64,000 bases of DNA, from contig JALPQD010000408.1 in the NCBI GenBank assembly GCA_023101885.1, positions 1,541,019 through 1,605,018 of the forward strand, read 5' to 3'. How positions within the stretch are numbered: the stretch's first letter is position 1; every line of letters starts with the position of its first letter. The DNA comes from Typhlomys cinereus (lineage: Eukaryota > Chordata > Mammalia > Rodentia > Platacanthomyidae). Positions 12,520 through 24,389 of this stretch are shown piece by piece. The translations under genes were made by a program, and so were the position numbers. The notes below the pieces were generated by a model. The model did no database searches. It saw nothing but the letters and a program-made list of their open reading frames with translations, and had not been told where the DNA came from.

Positions 12520-15220
12520 ATCCTTGAGAACTGGAGTTTAAATATGGCCCAATTCCTGCCTGCAAGGGACTCAAAAATCTAATTTCCTCTTCATGCATTA
12601 CCACCCGTCTTATTATTTGTTTGACTTCTTTTTTTCAGCTGGAATAATTGCAAGAAGAGCAAAAGTTAGTTTGACAAAAAATATTAAGAATACACAGTGT
12701 TCCAAAGACATGATTGGCTATTTTTCACTCACCCAGATGAACTGGCAAATGCCATATGCACACATTGAGATCAACTGCTGCCTCTCAGCTGTAGACGTGG
12801 AAAGTATATTCTGAATCCTTCAGTGAAACGTTTTGGTGGGAATTTCAATTTGGATGTTAACAACAAAACTAAAACCAAGCACACTCAATTCTGACACTAG
12901 GGAGGTCCTTGCTGGGAGTGTTAAACATTGGAGCTTCAAGTGTTTTTGCCTAACTAAATCTCATTTCCCAACCAGTCATAATCTTGTAAGTAGCTTTTCT
13001 GTTTGGAGTGAATCAAGTAGCCCTAGCATTTTCTTATCCAGCTACTTTTTTGTGTTTTTCATTACCGTGATATTTTTGGAGCTTATGACTGATCCAAGAT
13101 TTATATATGAACTAAATAGCAAAGAGTGTTGGTAAAAGCATCACACACGGATACAACCAAATGGAGACTATAGGGTAAGTAGTCCATCTACCTAACAAAT
13201 ACTCACTGAGTACTCTGCTAGACATTGTCCATGTGAGACCAGTGACCAATGTCTTTGATGCCCAGCTCACACAATGGTGGTAAACATGAAGGACAGCAAC
13301 TGCCTGAAAATTCTCTGCCCAAGACCCACATAAAGAAGCAACTGAGCAAACACCACCAAGGGAGAAGGGGTATGCATATTAATGGCATATATTTTTCTTA
13401 CTTTCTTCAAGTTGTTTTCCATATCTCTTGTCTTTTTGAAAAGGTGCAACTTTGGTAATGTTTTAGAGAGGAAGAAGAGACCTACCACTTGGGAGCATAT
13501 CTCCACATTTGTATCTTTGGAATTTTGTCCGTCTTCTTCCTTACCTAATAAGTTTCTCAAAATATCATCATCCTTCCTGCTGATCAGATGACCTTAGTCC
13601 ATTCTGTCCTGATTCCTGAAGATCGCCTGCCATCCACAGCTTCATTCTTCTCCCATCTTGGAATACTTTTCCTCCCATGTATAATGAAATTGACTCTCAT
13701 CTGGACACTAAGGCTCCCATGTGACATCTGATCATGACCCTTATCTGTTCTGTTTTGCCTTTATGTCAGACCTCTGAAAGACACAGATCTTGTCCTCTCT
13801 CTACTTTCTCACCATCGTTCACTCCTCAAGCCACTGTCATCTGGATCTGTCGTCCTCATGCCACTAGAAGGCTTTTGCGAAAAGCATCATTAATTTCCTA
13901 CTCTACTGGACATTATTTTAACCTAGTCAATGTTGGGAACTGAATTCAGGGTGTCCTGCATGCTAGGTGCCGAGGATATTTTTTAAATCTCTGCTCTCTT
14001 GGAATGGTGATAATGCTGTTTGGGGTTTAACCCTCCTCCCCCCACCATGCTCCATTGTTGACTTTGTTAGGCTTCCTTATCTGTTACACTTGATGATAGA
14101 AATCCTGCATCTATCCAAGTCCCACAGACCCTCATGCTCAGCATACCTGATGATGAACTCATGATTTTTTTTCTTTTCTCTCCAAGGTTCCATGTTCTCC
14201 ATTTTCCCCTCCCTCAGTATGTGGACCACCACCTGCCCATCATCTCAAGTCGCCCCTCACCTTGCTTCATTGTATGCAATTGATAACAACGTTCTGTCGA
14301 TTGGATGTCTGAAAATTTGTTGATTATCTCCTCTCCACATATAGACTTTCCATCACTTATAAAGCTTTATGTATTCTTCTCTTCTCCCACCGCCAACAGA
14401 TTGATCCCCGCAAAAAATAGTGACCTTCCTTTTGAACAATTGCTATATGACACAGTAAATGCTTTGCGATGAGACTACAAAACTTTGGAGAGGGGAAACG
14501 ACTTTGGTAGAAGTGTCATGGAATCCTTTCTTAGAGGAAAGGACCACGAAAATCACAAAGATCACCAGCCCCCTTCTTTAAGTAGATACTTAGTCAGATA
14601 TTGTTTTCCTAGCCAAGAAAGGCTCATTCAGAAGAAAACCTCAAGCTGCTGTTAAAACAGGAGGCTGCTAATGGCAGACAGCAAGATGCTTCATCGCTGC
14701 TGAAATCTGAGGACCTGTGGGTCCAGGATGGCTCTTTTAAGCACAAGTCCACATTGACCCATATCTGTTGGCTAGGTTTCAGGTTGGGCCCTTGGCTCTG
14801 CCAGAGGGCTCCTTGACCTCGCCGCACACTTCCCATCTCCTTTGAACTTGAGAGGCAAGCTCATTCTCCGCACTCCTCAGGGTCGGATTGTTTGCTGTCT
14901 CCTGGAAGAGAAACTCGAGAAGGCCACAGTGTGTGTCTCTCCTGCCAACACAAAGACGACGCGAAGGCTCCGAGGGGCAAACTTCCTGACAGAGTCTCTT
15001 TCAGTTTGCCAGGCGTACCAAAGGTCTTTAGAAGATAACACAAGTTTTACATATTCTCAGTTTAATTTTATTAATTACACATTACATATTAATATAATTA
15101 CATATTTATAAAGATATGATTATATGATGTCCCAGGGAACATTAGGTATTTTCCCACTCAACGGATATGTGAAAGTTGAACAACTCACTTACTTTCCCTC
15201 ATCTAGGATATAAAAAGAAT
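12520..15220. other. Intergenic, little recognised
   Basis: Possible decayed ID fragment on the minus strand at 13922-13976 ('actgaattcagggtgtcct'). The remainder is unique-looking; no ORF shows coding features. Confidence 0.45.
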
Positions 15221-15225
15221 GTTTT

Positions 15226-15445
15226 GGGCTGGAGAGATAGATCTGGGGTTAAGACTCTGCCTCACAAGCAGAAAGTCCTATAGGGATCCCAGGTCCCATG
15301 TAAAAACTCCAGGCAGAAATGTGGTGGCCTACACTTTTGGTCCTGCTGGACAGAACCTGGGAAATCTCAGAACAAAACAAAAAGGAGGTAGAAGCAATCC
15401 AAGATGATTTCTTGGTCCTCCACAGGGACATATGTACCCTCTGAT

Positions 15446-15496
<51 letters not shown>

Positions 15497-15510
15497 CACA
15501 CACACACTTT
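15226..15510 (+). mobile_element. Lineage-specific tRNA-head SINE, copy 2
   Basis: Head 'gggctggagagatag', 'gttaagactctgcctcaca', body with 'gaggtagaagcaatccaag', end 'ctctgatacata' plus CA tail. Flanks share aaaa(g)aatgtttt (about 15212-15225 and 15511-15522). Confidence 0.9.
15450..15493. repeat. (CA)n microsatellite, SINE tail
   Basis: About 22 CA units within the preceding SINE tail. Confidence 0.95.
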
Positions 15511-15522
15511 AAAAAATGTTTT

Positions 15523-17762
15523 CCTTCTTTCAGGAGTGATTTATTCTACATACTCTACTGGACAATGGGTGGTCAGTAGAATCAATTAAATAAAGAATCA
15601 TGAAGATGATACAAGTTCTAAATGATAAAGAGATAAGTCTTGTACTTATATTATCTAATCATAATTTTATTAGAGAATTTCACTTGAGTAACACATGATT
15701 TATAAACTTGCTTTGTATTAATGCCCCCCCAACTCCCAGCAATGATCCCATTATGTAGGAGTTGAGGAGAAGAAGTAGGAAAAGACAACGAATCAATAGG
15801 AAGAGACAACCCAAAGGAGAGGTCATGGATTTCGATCCGATTGTTCAGGCAGATGATGAACTGCTTCTCCAAGGCAGTCCCGAGGGCCCTGAAGCCATTG
15901 TTCAATTTAAGACATTTACAGCTTTCCTTTTTGTTATTAGCTGCAATCAGTTCTTTGTTTCTTAAACATACAACATTAGCCTGATAACTTTATTTGACTG
16001 TAGTTTTTCCTGTATATTCCAGATCAGTCAGGTAGGTATACCTCTCTGTATGTCAGTATTTTTCTGGGCTGCTATTATTGCGTGTCAAGATGGGGGAGAG
16101 CAAGAGCTAAGAAAAGAGTCCTAGAGAAGTAAGATCTGACACCTGGAAGAAGAGGCGGTGGCTGCCATCTCTCGTGGCCATTCATTCTTCTTGAAGGAAG
16201 ATGGACCACAGCACAAGTTTTATGTAATTTTTCTATAGTTCAGGTGGACGGTATGCTTATATTATTATAATATTGAGGTTGTAGGTAGGCACATATATTT
16301 CCCAAGATAGCTCTGAATGTGGCCAAAGACACATGTGGGTGACAGTATCACATCATAATGTCAAAAGGATGCTCCCATTAGTGCCTTTATTAATATCAAA
16401 CATAGTTAGTTATATGCATACAAACACATCAGCAGTTCTATCTAAAATAACATGTTCTACTTGGGTATGTCCCAGAGTGCTATCTGGAGAAGAGATTTGT
16501 GCCTAAGGTCCTTACTGTTGGGCACTAGGATCAGAAAAAGTTATAAATCTCTGATCTGTAACCCATTTTCTAGGAGGGGCCTCTGAATTTCAAAGCAGGT
16601 GCACGATCATTTCTTCCCTGTTCCTTTTCACCATGGTGTTTGATCTCAGGTACTATAACTGTAGTCCACAAGTCACAATGTTTGGTTGGCTCTTTATACA
16701 AATTTTCTCTGAAACTTTCTCTTGAGTTACTTTGAACCAAGCTGTTATCTCCAACTTGGAGTCCTCAAGCACACAAGAAAAAAGGGGAAGTAGAATCGGC
16801 TGCTCAGGCATTCTGTCTTGGTGTCAGGACAATGAGCTGCATTGTTTCTTTGTCAAGTAATCTGTATCCAGATCCCAAGCCCCACCTCTGCCTTTTGACT
16901 ACCGTTGATCATGGAAAGCTTTCTTAATTTCTGAAATACTCGGTTTCCTCACCAGAATAATGAGAAGATGATAAGGTTGTGATGGACACTAAAGGAGATG
17001 ATGCTGTTAGGAGGAAAAGCTGTGGGATTTTCCAACTTGGATTCAGTGGTGAATGTAACTGACCATGACTGATGAAGAGAGCAGACTTATTTATACATGT
17101 GTGGGGGAGCTTTTAGAAGAAAAGGGTCTCCACTCAGTGAGAGCAAGGGGTAGCAACCACACTTGAGAAAGGGAAGTGGGAGAAAGGACTTCCCTGGAAG
17201 AAAGAAAATGGAAACTGACAATTTCAGATAGTTGAAGCAATTACTCATTCCCCTGCTAATGTTAGTCTCTCTTCCAGCTGTAAACCTCCTGTAGAAGGGA
17301 TTTATGACAGCTATAATCTTTGCAAGGTGCTGCTTAAATCAGTTAAAGAAGTTTAAATAAGGCTGCTTTTTTTTGAAAGCTATTTCTTCACCAGGATTCT
17401 TATTTTAAAATCATTGTTAGGCTACTGAGACATATTTCAGTTCCTTTCTTGGCATGACACACAATACTGTCTAGGTGTTGCTGTATTGCTGTCATTTTTT
17501 TTTTTTTTTTTTTTTTGCTGCTGTTGTTGTAGAATGGGTAAATCTTCCATAGTTGGAAACATTGTTGGAGAAGTGGTGCAGTCCTTGTGAGAGACAGTGG
17601 CTCTCTTCTGGCCACTGAAGAGTAAAGCCTGGGAATGACAGCAGCTTGGGCAGCCGTGAGTGGAGTCTCAATTCTCCACTCTTTCATCAGGAAGAGAAGT
17701 GAAGGGTTCTGGTTCCTTCCTGTGACAGTCTCTTTGACCCACACCACAGAGAAAACAAGCTG
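15523..17762. other. Intergenic, mostly unrecognised
   Basis: Weak MIR-like stretch near 16920-17000 ('ggtttcctcaccagaataat') and T21 at about 17498-17516. Short ORFs at 15762-15965 and 17400-17747 show no domain. Confidence 0.45.
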
Positions 17763-17763
17763 A

Positions 17764-18128
17764 GGCTGGGGAGATGGCTCAGTTGGTGAAGCGCTTGAGC
17801 AACCATGAGAAGCTGAGCTCCATCTCCAGCTCCCGTGTGGAGGTCAAGCATGTTGGTATACACATGGATACATGGATACATGCTGGCAGCCCCCAGCACG
17901 AGGAAGGTGGAGACAGGAGGACCGCTGGGGGCCTTCTGACCACCCAGTCTAGCAGAATCAGTGAGTTTCTGGTTCAGTGGAAGATCCTGTCTCAAAAACT
18001 AAGACGGAGAGTGATTGAGAAAGAAACCTGACATCCACTTCTTGGCTCCACATGCACAAACACACACATGCACATGAACAAATGAACATAGACACACATA
18101 TATACATAAACACCAAAAAAAAAAAATC
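17764..18128 (+). mobile_element. B4-type (ID-B1) SINE, near full length
   Basis: ID head 'ggctggggagatggctcag', middle B1-derived part with 'aaggtggagacaggaggac', then 'gatcctgtctcaaaaacta' and 'ggagagtgattgagaaaga', ending in CA-rich sequence and an A run. Confidence 0.85.
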
Positions 18129-18247
18129 GAGCTGAATAAGGATCATTTTATGAATGAAATCTTTACTCTAGGAGTCTTCAGGTATGCTGAGAATGAGATA
18201 AAGAATATGGCAGCAAAATTCTAGATTTCAAACAAGACCTACAGTCA

Positions 18248-18372
18248 CCTAGGTTGGGTATAGTGACTCAGGTCTGAAATCCTGGCTGACGCAGGAGGAT
18301 CACCATGACTTCGAGGGCAGCCTGGGCAGCAGAATGGGTTCAAGGTCCCAGCTTGAGTCAAAAAAAAGAAAC
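18248..18372 (+). mobile_element. B1 SINE
   Basis: Contains 'ctgacgcaggaggatcacca', 'gagggcagcctgggcagca' and an A-rich tail. Confidence 0.65.
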
Positions 18373-18381
18373 CAGAAAGCA

Positions 18382-18692
18382 AAGGGCCAGCAGGATGACT
18401 GGGTGGGTAAAAGCACTTGCTGTTCAAGTTTGATGGACTGAGTTCTATCCCCATAACCCACAACAAAGCCCAATGTGGTGGCTCTCATCTGTGACCCCTT
18501 GTAGTACTCCTAGAGGTGAGATGGAACGCTGAAGATGGGGCTTTCCAGCAAGCTCCGAGTGTGCAGGTATGTAGAACAAACAAGACAACTTATCCTCAGC
18601 AAGGCGGAGAAGGAGAACTAACTCCTGAAAAATTGTTCTGACCTACTCGCACACACTGAAGTACATACATGCTTATGTGCAGAAAGACTGGG
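18382..18692 (+). mobile_element. B4/RSINE-like SINE
   Basis: tRNA-like head ('aaagcacttgctgttcaagt'), then 'ctcagcaaggcggagaagg' and 'ctaactcctgaaaaattgtt', ending at a GA microsatellite. Confidence 0.65.
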
Positions 18693-18694
18693 GG

Positions 18695-18718
18695 GAGAGA
18701 GAGAGAGAGAGAGAGAGA
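18695..18718. repeat. (GA)n microsatellite
   Basis: About 12 GA units after a G run. Confidence 0.9.
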
Positions 18719-18849
18719 AATTAAAAGGAAAGAGAAGGTAGGAAAGCAAGGAAACACAGAAACACTCTATCTAAACAAGATTTGTGTGTTTTACATATAT
18801 GTATTATATGTATGTATTCATTCATTCATTTTATTTATTCATTATTTAG

Positions 18850-18925
18850 TAGTCCTGAGGATTGAATCCAGGGCCTTATGCATGCTAGGAAATTTTGCTA
18901 TCATTCATTCACATTCCCAGAAGTT
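18850..18925 (-). mobile_element. ID-like fragment
   Basis: Reads 'gaggattgaatccagggcct' and 'tatgcatgctagga', the complement of an ID B-box region. Confidence 0.55.
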
Positions 18926-18929
18926 TCAT

Positions 18930-19390
18930 ATCTTAAAATTCTAGGACAAGAAGACTTTCTCAAATAATTCAATATAAGTGTTATCTAACTTGAAGATATT
19001 TTAGACATATTACAAAAGTCTTTAAGAGAGATATCTGTATTTTGTTTATTAGAGGAAAATGGCATAAGAAATGTTCCATGCTTCATCATTTCATAAATTT
19101 TCACTCTATAATTCTATTTGTCAGGAAATCACATTCTCCTTTCTATTTGTGGTAGTTAGGGATAAGGGCACAAAAGAAAAAAATTGTAATATATAATTAC
19201 ATATATAGAGTTAATGTACTGAAATAGACTGACTCTCAATGAGAAAATTAATTTAATTTTATTATTTATAATTTTATTAAGGATTTATTAATTGCAAGTA
19301 GTGAAAATGGCATTGATCCAGACCTGTGTTTGTTCACACTTGTGGAAACAATCTAAAAAACTGACAACCCTGAAATTTTATTTATTATTA
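18930..19390. other. Intergenic, nothing recognised
   Basis: AT-rich, no ORF of note. Confidence 0.5.
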
Positions 19391-19392
19391 TT

Positions 19393-19466
19393 ACTGTACT
19401 GAGAATTAAATCCAAGGCTTTGTACTTGCTGGGCAGGCACTTTACCACTGAGCTATATCTTAGGCT
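19393..19466 (-). mobile_element. ID-like SINE
   Basis: Contains 'gagaattaaatccaaggctt' and 'cactttaccactgagctat', diagnostic of the ID tRNA-derived unit on the complement. Confidence 0.65.
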
Positions 19467-19469
19467 AAT

Positions 19470-20300
19470 CCTAAAACGTTAACAGGGCAAGAATTAACAC
19501 AACAAATATTTTCTTCAGGAAGGTAGATACCCTGCCATCTCCTTGTCCAATTGATAATTAAATAAGGAAGGAAATTAAAAAGCATGGTTGATTACTTGTT
19601 TGTTCATCTTTGTATAAACATATGACCTAATACTTTAAGTGATTTAGTGATGGATGTCAAAGATTATCAGTCAGTCCAGATGTAACCGCATGAATACTAA
19701 GAACTTTGTGTGTCTATCAAGGAATATGTATAGAGGAGTGAAGATATGCTTTTTATTCTGAGTAGAATCTTAGATCTAGACAGTTCTTCTTCCAGAAGAA
19801 ATACTTGCTTATGACAAGTAAATAAAGGGGATTGCTAAATTAGTCTATTTATTTAAAAAAAATCCTTTGCATGTTGTCAGCATTTATAGTTATGTAATTA
19901 ATAATGTTGGATTATAAATATTTAAAGCAATAGCTTTCAGTTCTGGTAACTTGGGCTGCTGGTGTGTTGTTATCATGTGAGAGGGGAAAGCAGTCCTTTG
20001 TGGGATGGATGTAGGTGTGCCTGAGTATAACTCCTAGCCTACCCTGTTGGTGTGCCTAGGATCTGGGATGCTCATGGGAACATGTTTCCCAAGCAAATAT
20101 CATCTATCAGGTGTGTCTCTGGTGGAACAAAGGTCGAGATTCAGTGACCATATGATTTATGGTCATGTTGATTCCAGATGAGTCTATATCATGGAATAGC
20201 ATGAGTTCTCCTAAAGGCTGCCTGATGGTGGTGATGAAAACGAAGAGGGCAATGTCCCTTTGTTCCCAAGCAGGGTCCTAATTTCTCCTGATCTATCTCT
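19470..20300. other. Intergenic, nothing recognised
   Basis: No repeat family or exon recognised. Confidence 0.5.
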
Positions 20301-20307
20301 TGATATG

Positions 20308-20645
20308 GTTAGGCTGTGAGTCAAATGTCTCTTGAGGATTCTTGTGCTAAAATTTGATCCCTGTTGTTAGGTACGGAGGGGTAGAAATTTAATATGACAG
20401 CAGTACTCAGAGGGGAGACTTTTGGGAAGTGAGTCTCATGAATGTATCCTGGTGACTTTAGAGGAGAGAGAGAGATCAGAAGATATACACACTCATATTC
20501 ACATGCTCACATATGCCCTGTTTCTGTGACACCCTGCAGTTTCAAGACTCTTCCAGAGAGATGGCCATCATTAAATGCAGCCTCTTGACCTTGGGTCTCC
20601 AGAACTATAAGCCAACCTCAGGTATTTCAGTATAGCTTGGAAAGT
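20308..20645 (+). mobile_element. MaLR-type solo LTR
   Basis: Starts 'tgatatggttaggctgtgag', then 'aaaatttgatccctgttgtt', 'tcatgaatgtatcctggtga', and near the end 'gtctccagaactataagcc'. This is the order of ERVL-MaLR (MST/MLT1-like) LTRs. There is no adjoining internal coding region, and it is decayed. Confidence 0.65.
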
Positions 20646-20754
20646 GGGAAGTTAAAACCAAAGATTGTTCTTTCCTTATCAGAAGCTCAATGTAAGGTAA
20701 CATCCTCTCAACTCTTTTCCTGTGTTGGTGACATGAGTAAAAGTAAAAGGTAGA

Positions 20755-21095
20755 TAGCTGTTCTTTAACTTACAGTGGGATTATATCCCAATAAACTTAT
20801 TATAAGTTAAAAATATGATAATTGTTTTATTACTTCTCCCACAGTGAATTGAGCATCATAGTTTGGTATAGTACTTTGTAAAGAGTCCGTTGGGATCACA
20901 TGACTCTCTGGGACTTTTATTTTCCTGCTATTACCTAGCAGCTTGAGAGAATATTCTACCATATATCAATTGAGGAAAAAAATCAAAATTTGAAACTCAA
21001 AGTATGATTTCTATTGAAGGCAAATTATGTTCATATCATCATAAGTAAAATAAAACAATCTTAAGTTGAACCATCATAAATTGAGGGTCTTCAGG
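20755..21095 (+). mobile_element. Tigger-like (Tc1/mariner) DNA transposon fossil
   Basis: Terminal segments are complementary: 'cttacagtgggattatatcc' with 'aacttattataagttaaaa' at one end, and 'cttaagttgaaccatcataa' at the other. This fits an old non-autonomous mammalian element of this group; the exact family is not assigned. Confidence 0.5.
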
Positions 21096-21107
21096 GCAAA
21101 GAAATGA

Positions 21108-21806
21108 ATGTAAATGAAAAGTTCTCAACAAAATACTTGTAAACTAAATTCAAGAACACATTAAGGAGCTCATTTATCACAATCAAAGTTGGCTTTATCA
21201 AAGGAATGTATTAGTTCAACATATACATTGGTTTAACATATACAAATCAAAAAATATAACGCAACCATATAAGCAAGCTTAGAGACAGAAATCATATGAT
21301 CATTTCTCAGTAGACAAAGAAAAGGTATTTGACAAGGTTCAACATCTCATGAGAAACTAGGAGTAGAAGGAACTTACATCAACATAAGGGGTATATATAA
21401 CAAACCCATGGTCAATATTATATTAAGTGGGGGGAAAAGTGAGAACATTTCATCTAAAATCTGGAAGGAAAGATAGAAAGGTGCCTACTCTCTTATTCAA
21501 CACAGTGCTCAAAGTTTTAGCTAGAGCCATAAGAAAAAAGGAAAAAAACAGAAGGGATACTAATAGAATAGGAAAAACAGAATCATCCCTATTTGCATAT
21601 TACATGATTCTGTACTTGAAAGAAACAAAATCAACATATAAAACCCAGTGGCTTTTCTATATACTAATAGCAAACTTGCTAAGAAAGACATTAAGAAAAA
21701 TAGCTCATTCACTATAGCTTCAAAAACATTGTCTAAGAATAAATCCAGCCAAGGAAGACCTGTCCAATGAAACCTTTAAGACACTGAAAAAATAAATTGC
21801 AGAGGA
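21108..21806 (+). mobile_element. LINE-1 ORF2 relic, part 1 (reverse transcriptase region)
   Basis: Translations with stops and frame breaks recall L1 ORF2: 'VDKEKVFDKVQHL', 'LLFNTVLKVLARAIRKKEK', and 'SLFAYYMILYLKETKST', where the FADD catalytic box reads F-A-Y-Y (Tyr codons at 21598-21603). Both catalytic Asp are thus replaced, so the copy is inactive. It resumes at 21972 after an insertion. Confidence 0.85.
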
Positions 21807-21971
21807 AAATCAGACATGCACAAGAAAGGACTCTCTGGGAATTGGGGTGGGAGGCACTGGGGGATGGGGAGGGACAAGGGTGGGGAGGGGGAATAGGAGG
21901 TACGGGGGGAGGAGGAGGGAGGGAGGGAACTGGTGTACCTAATAAGTTTGTATGAGCTGAAATAAAAAAAA
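21807..21971 (+). mobile_element. Short 5'-truncated retroposon with G-rich tract and poly-A, inserted in L1
   Basis: It interrupts the L1 ORF2 relic between imperfect direct repeats, aaattg(c/g)aga(g/a)ga (21794-21806 and 21972-21984). It has a G-rich purine tract (21840-21930) and ends in AATAAA plus an A run. This looks like an L1 3' UTR-only insertion. Confidence 0.65.
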
Positions 21972-22137
21972 AAATTGGAGAAGATACTAGAAGATGGAAA
22001 GACCTTTCAGGCCCATAGATTTTTTTGGATTAAAATTGTGAAAAGTGGTTGTATGACCAAACAGCAGTGTCAAAGACAGCACGGTAGTGGTACAAAAATA
22101 GAGATCGGAATACAGGACCCAGAAATTGGTCATCTAA
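21972..22137 (+). mobile_element. LINE-1 ORF2 relic, part 2
   Basis: Continues the interrupted ORF2 ('ctagaagatggaaagacc', 'taaaattgtgaaaagtgg', 'gaatacaggacccagaaatt'). Confidence 0.75.
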
Positions 22138-22189
22138 ATTTTTTTTATTATATACAAAGCTTTTCTCTTTTTTAAACTTTATTTTATTT

Positions 22190-22230
<41 letters not shown>

Positions 22231-22458
22231 CAGAGAGTACTGCATGTTCTTGTGGGGACCCAAAAATTATCTTGGGTGGCTTTTACCTCATTTTTGCTTT
22301 GCTCTGGGATCTTCTAGGCTGAACTCACCAGGACCAGAAGTGCAGACTGTGGCCTTTTCCATCTGGCTTTTTTTTTTTTAATGCGGGACCTGGGATTCAA
22401 ACTCAGGACTTTCTGCTTGTGAGGTAGAATCTTAAGCCCTGAGCCATTTCTCTAGCCC
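22138..22458 (-). mobile_element. Lineage-specific tRNA-head SINE, copy 3, nested in L1
   Basis: Minus-strand copy with T-rich tail, (TG)18 and head ending 'gccatttctctagccc'. The L1 motif tcatctaa is present on both sides (22130-22137 and 22461-22468), consistent with a target-site duplication. Confidence 0.85.
22192..22228. repeat. (TG)n microsatellite, SINE tail
   Basis: About 18 TG units. Confidence 0.95.
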
Positions 22459-22790
22459 AATCATCTAATCTTTGACACAGGTATCAAAAACACACACTGA
22501 AGATGAAGAATACCTTTGCAATAAATGGTTCTTGAAAACTGGATAACCACATACAGAAGAATAAAATTAAATCCATACCCTTCACTTTGCACAAAAAGTC
22601 AATTCAAAATAGGTCAAATACTTTAATATCAGATCCGAAACATTAAAACTCATAGGGGAAAACACTACAATAGATAGGCACAGTCAAAGACTATCTGAAA
22701 AGAATTCCGATAGCATAAGAATAATCATAAGAATTGACAAATGTTATTACATGAAATGAAAAACTTTTGTGCAGTGAAGGAAAAAAAAAA
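22459..22790 (+). mobile_element. LINE-1 ORF2 relic, part 3
   Basis: Continues ORF2 after the SINE: 'atctaatctttgacacagg', 'attaaaactcataggggaa', 'ataagaattgacaaatgtt', 'aaaaacttttgtgcagtga', matching the ORF2 C-terminal region. Confidence 0.75.
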
Positions 22791-22884
22791 TCAGCAGCAT
22801 GGTTTAGTTAGGAGACCTTAAGAGCCTTTGTATAGAAATCTGACCAGCGAAAAGGGCAAATTGTAAACAGGAAGCAAGCAGAAG

Positions 22885-23330
22885 CTCCCTGTGTCAGTCA
22901 GCACTCTCCGCAGAACCATAAGATGTATGTATATTTATATTATGATTATTTTAAAGAGTTGGCTCAGGCAACGTTGAGGCGAAAAAGTCTTAAGCTTTTA
23001 TGGCTAACCATGAAACTAGAGACTGAAGCAAGAGGTCGACAATCTGGAAACTGAGGCAGAGTTTTCTCGTTATGATCTTGGGGTAGAATTCCTTTTCCTG
23101 GGAAGCCTGCCCATCTGTTCATATGTGTATGTATTTATGTATTCATGTTGTATGTGTGCATTTCGTCATAAGGTCTCTGAGTGAAGCTTACTCATGTAAT
23201 TAAAACAATCTCATTTATATAAAGGCAAGGATTACACATGGCAACAGCTCTTCTAAAATGTTCTCAAAGCAACGTCTAGCCTGATATATGAGCGAACTGG
23301 GCTCTGCAGCACATCGAGCCTCATGTTCAC
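22885..23330 (+). mobile_element. Ancient interspersed repeat, family uncertain
   Basis: The order 'gtgtcagtcagcactctccg', 'cagaaccataagatgtatg', 'ttaaagagttggctcagg' and 'agcaacgtctagcctgata' resembles a common mammalian repeat that begins 'cagtcagggttctc'. I cannot assign its class. Confidence 0.4.
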
Positions 23331-23750
23331 GCTCCAATGCCAAACTTGCTATCAGTCAGCAAAGGCCCAGACCTCCTACCAGCCTGTCAAACACTCCATA
23401 AGGACAGGTAGCAAAAAAGTAAACTAATTCTCTGGAAAGATATTTCAACGGAACAGAAACAGTTTAGACCGCACAAAATGATGCCCAAATAGGAAGAATG
23501 ACCTGAGAGAGATAAGAAAATATAAGTCAATCATGAAATGACAAAGAAGCTATGTGTGGGTGGGGTGGTGGGGGTGGACACTTTCTGAGAACCTCATGAT
23601 GTGAATGCAAAACTCAAAAGAAAGATTATGTGATAAAGGAGAGGAAATCTCAAAGTAGAACAAAATGATAAATGATACAGACATAGAGAATAAGCACACA
23701 GAAGCTAAGCTTAGTGAGATCAGATTGGTATCTTAATATGATTCAACTAG
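23331..23750. other. Intergenic, nothing recognised
   Basis: No clear repeat or exon; a short GT/GGGT-rich run near 23555-23575. Confidence 0.5.
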
Positions 23751-23751
23751 G

Positions 23752-23850
23752 CAGAACACCGTGAAACATAACTTTAGTCCCAGCATTGAGGAGACCAAAG
23801 CAGGAGGACAGTCTAGGTCACAAAGTATGACTCTGTCCTCCACAAAAACA
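23752..23850 (+). mobile_element. B1-like fragment
   Basis: Contains 'ctttagtcccagcattgagg' and 'caaagcaggaggacagtcta'. Confidence 0.5.
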
Positions 23851-23939
23851 AGGCTGTGTAAGCATAAGAGGGAGAGGGAGAAAGAAAGAGAGTAAATTAC
23901 ATAAGAAGAACAGAGAAAACAGAAGAAAGAAAATGATTA

Positions 23940-24132
23940 GACAGATGATAGATAGATAGATAGATAGACAGACAGACAAGTAGGTAGACAGAGACAGATA
24001 GACAGATAGAAAGATAGATATAGATAGATGATAGATAGAAAGATATAGACATACATACATACATACATAGATGATAGATAGATGATAGATGATAGACAGA
24101 TAGACAGATAGACAGACAGACAGACAGACAGA
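23940..24132. repeat. GATA/GACA compound microsatellite
   Basis: Runs of GATA, GACA and CATA tetranucleotides with interruptions over about 190 bp, ending in a (GACA)n run. Confidence 0.95.
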
Positions 24133-24385
24133 GCTTTAAGATCATCAGTTTCTCAAGTGAAAAGGTTTGTGAAGCTCCTAGACTAGTAGGTAAACATGGA
24201 TACTAAACCATTTAATCTTTTAAGAAAGTAAGGACAAAATAGTGAACTTTGACTGGATAGAAGTGTAGACTATACTTTTCCACTCAGTATCTGGTTACAG
24301 GACCTTCAAGAGAGCAAAGTCCAAGGGCGCACACATTTCTATTTAAGTGGCAGTATTTGTATAGAAACTATTAAACTTCTTCCAT
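24133..24385. other. Intergenic, nothing recognised
   Basis: No recognisable element. Confidence 0.5.
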
Positions 24386-24389
24386 ATGT

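Noticed and set aside
15762..15965. Arg/Lys-rich 67-codon ORF suspected as a retrogene fragment
   Set aside because: I could not match it to any known protein, and no poly-A tail or target duplication is visible.
23818..24145. Ser/Leu/Tyr-rich ORFs resembling a membrane protein
   Set aside because: Translation of the GATA/GACA microsatellite on the minus strand.
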